From positions 1 to 5,167 of the forward strand of contig RFSL01000080.1 in assembly GCA_009923965.1 (NCBI GenBank): a DNA stretch of 5,167 bases. The letters are read 5' to 3'. The translations under genes were made by a program, and so were the position numbers. How positions within the stretch are numbered: the first letter of the stretch is position 1; the number at the start of each line of letters is the position of its first letter. The notes below the pieces were generated by a model. That model made no database searches. It had not been told where the DNA came from and saw nothing but the letters and a program-made list of their open reading frames with translations. Below, piece after piece: positions 1 through 5,167 of the stretch. The DNA comes from Flavobacteriia bacterium. Lineage in GTDB: Bacteria > Bacteroidota > Bacteroidia > Flavobacteriales_D > Crocinitomicaceae.

Positions 1-94
1 AACCTAAAAATTTTAGAAAAATTTCTTGTCCTTCATTTTAATGTTTGTAACAAAAAAATTAAAAATTACTTATTTATTAATATAAATTAAAAAA
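1..94. other. AT-rich leader upstream of gldJ, no gene seen
   Basis: This stretch is almost entirely A and T. An in-frame stop (TAA at 83-85) precedes the gldJ ATG, so gldJ cannot start earlier. The bases just before the ATG are an A-run with no Shine-Dalgarno-like GGAGG, which is usual for Bacteroidota. I see no convincing terminator for an upstream gene. The short inverted repeat CTAAAA/TTTTAG at 4-16 is too weak and has no usable loop. The 3' end of a neighbouring gene may lie at the left edge but cannot be supported. Confidence 0.6.
40..47 (+). promoter_or_regulatory. possible gldJ promoter -7 element
   Basis: AATGTTTG matches the Bacteroidota primary-sigma -7 consensus TAnnTTTG at all but the first base. 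If used, transcription would begin around base 53-55 and give an AT-rich leader of about 40 bases. No TTG/TTTG -33 element is found at the expected distance upstream: the nearest TTG, at 26-28, is too close. This is a weak candidate, and gldJ could equally be transcribed from an upstream gene outside the window. Confidence 0.22.
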
Positions 95-160
95 ATGAGA
101 CTATTACCTATTAAACTTTCAGGTTTAGCAATTATTGGAGTTTTAATTGCTACTTCTTGT
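95..160 (+). other. lipoprotein signal peptide and lipobox of GldJ
   Basis: The protein begins with two Arg/Lys residues (R2, K7) flanking a hydrophobic stretch (LSGLAIIGVLIA), followed by ATSC with the lipidation cysteine at residue 22 (codon 158-160). The residues after the cysteine are AKNKSNST, with no acidic cluster. In Bacteroidota an acidic run close after the cysteine marks lipoproteins for export to the cell surface. Its absence suggests a lipid anchor facing the periplasm, as expected for the GldJ/GldK assembly. Confidence 0.85.
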
Positions 161-2821
161 GCAAAAAATAAATCAAACTCTACTGGATCAAACTCAAACA
201 AATCAACTTCTACAGGATGGGATTATAATAATTACAAAAATGGGGGATTTGAAAGAATTGACGCTCAAGAGCAAGAAACAGGTCCAGGACTTGTCTTGAT
301 TGAAGGTGGAGTGTTTACAATGGGAAGAACAGAACAAGATGTTATGTTTGATTGGAATTCAAGAGCCTCGAAGGTAACGGTTGGTTCATTTTATTTAGAT
401 AAATCTGAAGTAACAAATTTACATTGGTTAGAATATATAAACTGGATGAAAAGAGTTTATAATAAAAGTTATCCTCACGTGTACAAAAAATCATTGCCGG
501 ATACTTTAGCTTGGAGAAAAACCCTTGGTTATCGTGAAAAATTTGTAGATTACTATTTACGCCACCCATCATACAGAGATTACCCAGTGGTAGGTGTAAC
601 TTGGCTTCAAGCTAATGAGTTTTGCAAATGGAGAACGGATCGAGTTAATGAATCAATTCTGGTACGAGAAGGTATTCTAAAATGGCACTTTGCAGATTTA
701 TATAACGAAAAAGATGGAGATATTGGGGCTACAAATAAAGTAGATTACGAAAAAAAGCTTCAGTCTAGACCTGAAAATATGTTTAGTACCGAAAATTATC
801 TTAATGGGAACTACACAATAAAAGATGACAAAGTTGAAAAATATTTCAATGGAAAGCCGAGACTTACAAAAGAAGGGAAATATGAAATGAAAGGAGATTA
901 TGGATATACTGTCGATGATAAATATTCAAAAGCAAAAGAAATTCCAAGAGATCCATACCAACTTACAAATTATGATCCGCTTTATGCTGATTTGAAAAAA
1001 AATGAAGTAATGTGTTTAGGAAAACGTGCTGTTAAAATGGAAGATGGTATTTTACTTCCGAATTACAGACTTCCAACTGAAGCTGAATGGGAATTTGCTG
1101 CATTGGGTTTAATTGGGAATTTAGATCCTGAGTCAGAAAATATAAATGATAGAAGAATATATCCATGGGATGGACACTATGTAAGACAAGAAGAAAAAGA
1201 GTTTACTGGTTCAATTCAAGCCAATTTTATGAGAGGGAGAGGTGATATGATGGGTGTTGCTGGAAACCTTAATGACGGAGGAGATATAACTGTAAGAGTA
1301 GATCAGTTTTGGCCAAATGACTATGGTTTATATCACATGGCTGGAAATGTATCTGAATGGGTTATGGATGTTTATAGACCTATGTCAAGTGAATCTTTCG
1401 AAGAATTTATGCCTTTTAGAGGAAATGTTTATAAAACGCAACTTTTAGTCCCAAATGGACTATATGATAAGCCTGTTAAAGCAATGGAGAATCTATATGA
1501 TGTTCATGGAATGAAAGAATATGTGAATGAATATGCCCGTGTTATGTATTTATCAAACACAAATCTGAAAATTGATGGGATTTCTGGCAAATACATAGAT
1601 GAATATACTAATGATGCTGAGAGGAGAAGATTGGAATCAGAAAAGAAAAGTGAAATCTATATAACAAGTTCAAATATCATTGCTAATAATAAAGATTCAG
1701 TTGTTTTTCGAAGTTTTTACAATGGAGGAGTTAAAACTAACTTGAAATATTCATGGAGTGTGGATAATTCTTCAGATGTGCGTTTCAAAGATAATAAGCA
1801 AACACTGGATTCTGCAGTAATTTGGTTTAATACTCCTGGTAAATATAATGTAAGCTTATCGTTTAAAGATGCTAAAAACATGACAACTGAAAAAGTTTTA
1901 GAAATTGAAGTAAGAGATTATGCTAAGAATCCATTAATAAATAGTAATGCAAGCAATTCTAGAATTAATCAACGTCAAGATCAAAAGAAATATAGATTCA
2001 ATACCTTAAGTAAAGAATATTTATCTAATAATAAATCATTAAGTGAGCAAGAAAGGAAACAGTTTCTATTTTTAGACACCTTAAATATGCATATAGATAC
2101 AGCTATTTTTCTAATGAATGCTAATAGGCAAAGTGCTGCATCAGCCTATATTGAAAATGCTCTTTTTGGAAATAAATCTCTAGTGCAAATTACCAAGGGA
2201 GATATTCGAGGTAATAATGACCAAACAACAATAATTCCTGGATCAATTTGGTTAAATTCAAATGATGATGTGCGTGATCCACTATTTGGAAAAAATTATT
2301 TAGACTCTATGTTTACAAATTTTAGAAATGATCCAACAATTGCAACATGGATAATTACCCTTCGTAATGGTCTTACTGAATTTATTACTGATACAAGGGG
2401 AAAACAACGATGGAGAAATGTTACTGTAGAAGAAAACGTTGGTAGGTTAAATTATCGAAAAGATGATTACCGTGATTATCTAGATGGAGATTTAGAGTCT
2501 TCGATTTACTACAATAATCAAAAACGCAAAGATGATATCAATCAAGGGAAAAGAGATCCTAAGCAAGTTATGTATCAAAACCAATTTGAAAATAAGGATT
2601 TAGACAATCAAGATATTGCTTTTGGATCTAGTGGGGCACCAGTTACATTGATTTCTGATAAATCAAGGGTATACAAAGGAGGATCTTGGGCTGATCGAGC
2701 TTACTGGTTATCTGCTGGTAATAGAAGATTCCTTGATGAGGATAAATCTTCTGATGCGATTGGTTTTAGATGTGCAATGGATAGATTAGGAAGTCCTACA
2801 AACGGGAATCGAAGAAAATAA
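95..2821 (+). CDS. gldJ: GldJ-type gliding motility / type IX secretion lipoprotein, with large internal insertions
   Basis: In the known family, GldJ is an outer-membrane-associated lipoprotein on the periplasmic side. It is needed for gliding and type IX secretion and stabilises GldK. The sequence shows a lipoprotein signal peptide (residues 1-21, ATS-C, lipidated C22), a Ser/Asn/Thr linker (23-41), then FGE/sulfatase-modifying blocks in order: GPGLVLIEGGVFTMGR (63-78), SFYLDKSEVTN (98-108), YPVVGVTWLQANEFCKWRTD (163-182), NYRLPTEAEWEFAALG (323-338), NDYGLYHMAGNVSEWVMDVY (408-427), RVYKGGSW (858-865) and DAIGFRCAMDRLG (887-899). These follow F. johnsoniae GldJ closely as I remember it, including the GWDYNNYKNGGF start. 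Length is 908 residues against about 560; the excess lies at about 196-310 and 450-770. The catalytic cysteine pair of true FGE is absent, so a structural role is inferred. ATG 95 is chosen because TAA at 83-85 is in frame. A terminator follows, then murF. A GldK-like paralogue is less likely given the block details and the murF neighbour. Confidence 0.93.
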   Translation: MRLLPIKLSGLAIIGVLIATSCAKNKSNSTGSNSNKSTSTGWDYNNYKNGGFERIDAQEQETGPGLVLIEGGVFTMGRTEQDVMFDWNSRASKVTVGSFYLDKSEVTNLHWLEYINWMKRVYNKSYPHVYKKSLPDTLAWRKTLGYREKFVDYYLRHPSYRDYPVVGVTWLQANEFCKWRTDRVNESILVREGILKWHFADLYNEKDGDIGATNKVDYEKKLQSRPENMFSTENYLNGNYTIKDDKVEKYFNGKPRLTKEGKYEMKGDYGYTVDDKYSKAKEIPRDPYQLTNYDPLYADLKKNEVMCLGKRAVKMEDGILLPNYRLPTEAEWEFAALGLIGNLDPESENINDRRIYPWDGHYVRQEEKEFTGSIQANFMRGRGDMMGVAGNLNDGGDITVRVDQFWPNDYGLYHMAGNVSEWVMDVYRPMSSESFEEFMPFRGNVYKTQLLVPNGLYDKPVKAMENLYDVHGMKEYVNEYARVMYLSNTNLKIDGISGKYIDEYTNDAERRRLESEKKSEIYITSSNIIANNKDSVVFRSFYNGGVKTNLKYSWSVDNSSDVRFKDNKQTLDSAVIWFNTPGKYNVSLSFKDAKNMTTEKVLEIEVRDYAKNPLINSNASNSRINQRQDQKKYRFNTLSKEYLSNNKSLSEQERKQFLFLDTLNMHIDTAIFLMNANRQSAASAYIENALFGNKSLVQITKGDIRGNNDQTTIIPGSIWLNSNDDVRDPLFGKNYLDSMFTNFRNDPTIATWIITLRNGLTEFITDTRGKQRWRNVTVEENVGRLNYRKDDYRDYLDGDLESSIYYNNQKRKDDINQGKRDPKQVMYQNQFENKDLDNQDIAFGSSGAPVTLISDKSRVYKGGSWADRAYWLSAGNRRFLDEDKSSDAIGFRCAMDRLGSPTNGNRRK
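170..218 (+). repeat. imperfect 19-base direct repeat in the GldJ linker
   Basis: Bases 170-188 and 200-218 match at 16 of 19 positions, offset by exactly 30 bases. They encode KSNSTG (residues 26-31) and KSTSTG (36-41) in the low-complexity linker between the lipid anchor and the folded domain. The in-frame 30-base offset suggests a local duplication that lengthened a flexible tether. Low-complexity AT-rich coding sequence could also produce such similarity by chance. Confidence 0.5.
1547..2374 (+). other. large insertion in the FGE-like fold of GldJ
   Basis: In FGE-like proteins the GNV-EW block is normally followed after a modest linker by the RGGSW block. Here GNVSEW (residues 417-422) and KGGSW (861-865) are separated by about 440 residues; I recall about 150 in F. 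johnsoniae GldJ. Recognisable GldJ-like sequence resumes near residue 774 (RNVTVEENV, then YRDYLDGD). The core of the extra sequence is about residues 485-760, and its exact boundaries are uncertain. It holds a charged, probably helical lead-in (505-520), a PKD/Ig-like domain (519-609), an Asn/Ser/Gln-rich linker (611-631) and an unrecognised segment (640-760). The reading frame is continuous and base composition looks like the rest of the gene, so this is not a frameshift or a recent mobile insertion. Confidence 0.75.
1649..1921 (+). other. PKD/Ig-like beta-sandwich domain inside GldJ
   Basis: Residues 519-609 alternate in a beta-strand pattern and carry typical PKD/Ig-like marks. These are a YSWSVDN core strand with W554, a hydrophobic strand AVIWFNTPGKYNVSLSF (574-590) with the F-x-x-x-G-x-Y-x-V signature (F578, G582, Y584, V586), and a closing strand VLEIEVRD. 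Such domains usually mediate protein or glycan contacts outside the cytoplasm. The assignment rests on pattern recognition only, and the specific subfamily is not determined. Confidence 0.6.
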
Positions 2822-2838
2822 AAAAATCTGAAAGAGAT

Positions 2839-2873
2839 AAAAAGCCCTGGGAAATTTCTTAGGGCTTTTTTTT
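2839..2873 (+). terminator. intrinsic terminator after gldJ
   Basis: A perfect 10-base stem, AAAAAGCCCT (2839-2848) with AGGGCTTTTT (2861-2870), encloses a 12-base loop and runs into a tract of eight T residues ending at 2873. It lies 17 bases after the gldJ stop and so should end the gldJ transcript before murF. The A-run on the left arm gives a T-run on the opposite strand, so the hairpin could also work in reverse, although no minus-strand gene precedes it here. Confidence 0.88.
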
Positions 2874-2874
2874 G

Positions 2875-2882
2875 CATATTTG
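2875..2882 (+). promoter_or_regulatory. candidate murF promoter -7 element, possibly leaderless start
   Basis: CATATTTG differs from the Bacteroidota -7 consensus TAnnTTTG only at its first base and ends four bases before the murF ATG. It lies directly behind the gldJ terminator, where murF would need its own promoter. Transcription starting about 5-7 bases downstream would begin at or next to the ATG and give a leaderless or near-leaderless mRNA. No clear -33 TTTG is visible in the terminator sequence upstream, which weakens the call. Confidence 0.38.
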
Positions 2883-2886
2883 CAAC

Positions 2887-4161
2887 ATGGAAAAACTCTT
2901 CAAGCTTTTTGATAATACAAATGGTGTTTCAATAGATACAAGAACTATCCAAAAGGACTCCCTTTTTATAGCTATAAAAGGAGATAAATTTGATGGAAAT
3001 CTTTATGCTGAAAAAGCAATTGAAGCTGGTGCTAAATTTGCAATAGTATGTAACAAATCAATCGCAAATGAAATAAATATATTTTGGGTAGAGGACACCT
3101 TACTATTTCTTCAAAAATTAGCAAATTTTCATCGTTCAAAATTTAACATCCCAATTATTGGGATTACAGGGAGTAATGGTAAAACTAGTACTAAGGAACT
3201 CATAAATGTTGTTTTATCTCAAAAATACAATGTGCTATGCACAAAGGGGAATCTAAATAATCATCTTGGAGTTCCACTTACCCTACTCCAACTTAATGAA
3301 TCACATGAACTTGCAATTATCGAAATGGGTGCGAATAAGCACGGTGATATTAAAGAATTAGCTGAAATAGCTGAGCCAAATTATGGGATTATAACAAATA
3401 TTGGCAAAGCTCACCTTGAAGGATTTATCAATTTTGAAGGAGTTCTTAAAACAAAACTGGAACTTTTTGATTTTATTTCTTCTGCAAAAGGAGAATTTAT
3501 AGTAAATGCTGATGATGAAATATTAAATAATGCTACAAAAGATTATTCAAAACGAATGCTCTACAGCACTAATAAAAATTCGGAGGTTCAAGGAAGATTA
3601 GAAGGATTAACACCTTTTGTTGAACTAAGTTATAATACAGAAAATTATGAATCGCCATGCATCAAAACTAATATGATTGGCAATTATAATTTTTATAATT
3701 TTTTGGTAGCAATTACTTTTGGGCATTTGTTCAAAGTAAGTAATGATTTAATAAATGAGGCTATAAGCAATTATGTGCCTTCAAATAATCGTTCGCAAGT
3801 ATTAAAAACGAATATTAATGAATTGATAATTGACTGTTACAATGCGAATCCTTCCAGTATGCTTGCAGCCTTAGAAAGTTTTTTGAAGATGAAAGAAACA
3901 AATAAAATTGCTATTCTTGGAGATATGTTAGAGCTTGGGGAAGGAAGCAATGCAGAACATCATAAAATTCTTACTTATTGTAAAGACCATAACATTGAAT
4001 ATATAACAATTGGCCCTATTTTTCAAAGTTTAAATAAAGATGGTTTTAATTCTATAGAAGACTATAAAGAATTCCACTCAAAAAACAAGCTAAGTGAGAA
4101 AACTATTTTGTTAAAAGGTTCTCGTGGAATTACTCTTGAACTTTTAATACCGTATTTGTAA
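2887..4161 (+). CDS. murF: UDP-N-acetylmuramoyl-tripeptide--D-alanyl-D-alanine ligase MurF
   Basis: MurF is the cytoplasmic ATP-dependent ligase that adds D-Ala-D-Ala to the UDP-MurNAc-tripeptide, the last step in making the peptidoglycan pentapeptide precursor. The 424-residue protein has the full three-domain Mur-ligase order. The N-terminal substrate domain has SIDTRTIQKDSLFIAIKG (15-32). The central ATPase has P-loop GITGSNGKTST (92-102), GNLNNHLGVP (121-130), EMGANKHGDI (146-155), NIGKAHLEGF (171-180) and the Lys region KTKLELF (188-194), which probably holds the carbamylated lysine. The C-terminal domain has NNRSQV (300-305), DCYNANPSSM (316-325), ILGDMLELGEGSNAEHH (343-359) and LLKGSRGI (408-415). 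Length is close to other Bacteroidota MurF proteins. The ATG at 2887 is chosen over an in-frame TTG at 2872, which overlaps the terminator T-tract and would add non-homologous MHICN. It ends 5 bases from the convergent prfB. Confidence 0.97.
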   Translation: MEKLFKLFDNTNGVSIDTRTIQKDSLFIAIKGDKFDGNLYAEKAIEAGAKFAIVCNKSIANEINIFWVEDTLLFLQKLANFHRSKFNIPIIGITGSNGKTSTKELINVVLSQKYNVLCTKGNLNNHLGVPLTLLQLNESHELAIIEMGANKHGDIKELAEIAEPNYGIITNIGKAHLEGFINFEGVLKTKLELFDFISSAKGEFIVNADDEILNNATKDYSKRMLYSTNKNSEVQGRLEGLTPFVELSYNTENYESPCIKTNMIGNYNFYNFLVAITFGHLFKVSNDLINEAISNYVPSNNRSQVLKTNINELIIDCYNANPSSMLAALESFLKMKETNKIAILGDMLELGEGSNAEHHKILTYCKDHNIEYITIGPIFQSLNKDGFNSIEDYKEFHSKNKLSEKTILLKGSRGITLELLIPYL

Positions 4162-4166
4162 AAAAA

Positions 4167-5167
4167 CTAAGATCCATACATCATTAAGAACGATTTTAGA
4201 AATTGATCTATTTCACCATCCATAACTCCATCCACATCTGCTGTTTCAGTTCCAGTACGAACATCTTTTACAAGTTTATAGGGTTGCATAACATAATTTC
4301 TAATTTGAGAACCCCACTCTATTTTCTTTTTACCTGCCTCTATTTCTGACCGTTTTTCCAATCTTTCACGAAGTTCTAATTCATAGAGTTGAGAGCGCAA
4401 TAACTGAAGCGCTTTTTCTTTATTTGCAAGTTGAGAGCGCGATTCAGAGTTTTCAATAATAATTCCAGATGGCGCATGCCGCAAACGAACAGCAGTTTCT
4501 ACTTTATTGACATTTTGACCACCAGCACCTCCAGAACGAAAGGTTTCAAAAGAAACATCTGCAGGATTTACATTTATTTCAATGTTATCATCTACCAAAG
4601 GATAAACATAAACTGAAACAAATGAGGTGTGTCTCTTTGCATTTGAGTCAAAAGGAGAGATTCTAACAAGTCGATGAACACCATTTTCACCTTTTAAATA
4701 ACCAAATGCAAATTCTCCTTCAAACTCCAATGTAACGGTTTTAACTCCTGCCACATCACCCTCTTGAAAATTAAGCTCTGTAATTTTACAACCTTTTTTT
4801 TCACCCCACATCATATACATCCTCATTAACATCGAAGCCCAATCGCAACTTTCTGTTCCTCCAGCTCCTGCTGTTATTTGAAGAACTGCACTTAAGGAAT
4901 CTTCCTCACCAGATAACATGTTTTTAAGCTCCAAATCCTCTATTTCCTTCAAAATGATTTTATACGACTTATCTAAATCCGACTCACTTGTCATTCCTTC
5001 CTTAACAAACTCATTCAATACTTCTAAATCGTCGACAGAAGCTTTAGATTTATCAAAAGATTCAACCCAGTATTTTAAAATACGAATAGCCTTCATTTGC
5101 TCTTCAGCTTTTTTTGGATCATTCCAAAATGATGGATCTTGCGTTTTTAATTCTGCCTCTTTTAAAT
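4167..5167 (-). CDS. prfB: peptide chain release factor 2 (RF2), 5' end cut by the window
   Basis: RF2 recognises UAA and UGA in the ribosomal A site and triggers release of the finished protein. The visible 332 residues (first complete codon at 5165-5163) include the N-terminal landmark QDPSFWNDPKKAEE (9-22), ITAGAGGTESCDWASMLMRMY (97-116, domain 2), the stop-codon-reading tripeptide SPF within VRISPFDSNAKRHTSF (170-172), and the catalytic GGQ in RSGGAGGQNVNKVET (215-217). The C-terminal end has WGSQIRNYVMQPYKLVKDVRTG and DGEIDQFLKSFL. SPF rather than PxT identifies RF2, not RF1. An internal ATG at 5096-5094 is not the start: homologous RF2 sequence continues upstream in frame to the edge. 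Alignment by eye to the 365-residue E. coli RF2 puts about 33 N-terminal residues outside, including any programmed +1 frameshift site. The gene stops with TAG at 4169-4167. Confidence 0.97.
   Translation of the reverse strand, partial: LKEAELKTQDPSFWNDPKKAEEQMKAIRILKYWVESFDKSKASVDDLEVLNEFVKEGMTSESDLDKSYKIILKEIEDLELKNMLSGEEDSLSAVLQITAGAGGTESCDWASMLMRMYMMWGEKKGCKITELNFQEGDVAGVKTVTLEFEGEFAFGYLKGENGVHRLVRISPFDSNAKRHTSFVSVYVYPLVDDNIEINVNPADVSFETFRSGGAGGQNVNKVETAVRLRHAPSGIIIENSESRSQLANKEKALQLLRSQLYELELRERLEKRSEIEAGKKKIEWGSQIRNYVMQPYKLVKDVRTGTETADVDGVMDGEIDQFLKSFLMMYGS

Noticed and set aside
4..16. Inverted repeat CTAAAA/TTTTAG as a terminator of an upstream gene
   Set aside because: The stem is A-T rich, has a one-base loop and is not followed by a T-tract.
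1..90. Frame open from base 1 to the TAA at 88-90 as the tail of an upstream gene
   Set aside because: The translation is only Asn/Lys/Ile/Phe-rich residues typical of non-coding AT-rich DNA and matches nothing recognisable.
342..572. Open frame of 76 codons on the minus strand inside gldJ
   Set aside because: It lies wholly within the conserved FGE-like coding sequence of gldJ, has no recognisable product and no start-region signals. It is a by-product of AT-rich coding sequence.
1547..2374. The gldJ insertion as a mobile element, intein or fused second gene
   Set aside because: There are no terminal repeats, target duplications, intein splice motifs or internal stops, and composition matches the rest of gldJ. 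Family sequence resumes in frame after it.
2872..2886. Upstream TTG as the start of murF
   Set aside because: The TTG overlaps the terminator T-tract and the candidate -7 element and would add only five non-homologous residues. The ATG at 2887 gives the expected MurF N-terminus.
4431..4616. Open frame of 61 codons on the plus strand opposite prfB
   Set aside because: It is antisense to the conserved GGQ region of RF2, has low-complexity composition and resembles no protein I know.
5094..5096. ATG at 5096 as the start of prfB
   Set aside because: In-frame upstream codons encode conserved RF2 sequence (QDPSFWNDP), so this methionine is internal.

Overview
The window is strongly AT-rich chromosomal DNA from a member of the phylum Bacteroidota, most likely the Flavobacteriales. 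Three things point there. The first gene is a GldJ-type gliding-motility / type IX secretion lipoprotein, a family confined to this phylum. The start regions have no Shine-Dalgarno sequence and are A-rich. A TAnnTTTG-like -7 element lies directly before murF.

Layout: bases 1-94 are an AT-rich leader with no supportable gene. Bases 95-2821 (+) encode a 908-residue GldJ homologue. Bases 2839-2873 form a strong intrinsic terminator. A candidate promoter at 2875-2882 sits almost on top of the murF start. Bases 2887-4161 (+) encode MurF. After a gap of only 5 bases, prfB (peptide chain release factor 2) runs convergently on the minus strand from the right edge to 4167. Its first ~33 codons are outside the window.

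The gldJ-murF pairing places a cell-envelope motility/secretion component beside the last cytoplasmic ligase of peptidoglycan precursor synthesis. From memory, gldJ is also next to murF in characterised flavobacteria. prfB is a translation housekeeping gene with no evident functional tie to the other two.

The most unusual part is GldJ itself. It keeps all the landmarks of the formylglycine-generating-enzyme (FGE)/sulfatase-modifying fold, but it is far longer than the ~560 residues I recall for Flavobacterium johnsoniae GldJ. The excess lies mainly between the GNVSEW and KGGSW blocks. It contains a PKD/Ig-like beta-sandwich and a further segment I do not recognise. A smaller expansion lies between the TDRVNE and RLPTEAEWE blocks. 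I see no mobile element, CRISPR array, tRNA, rRNA or complete novel multi-gene system.
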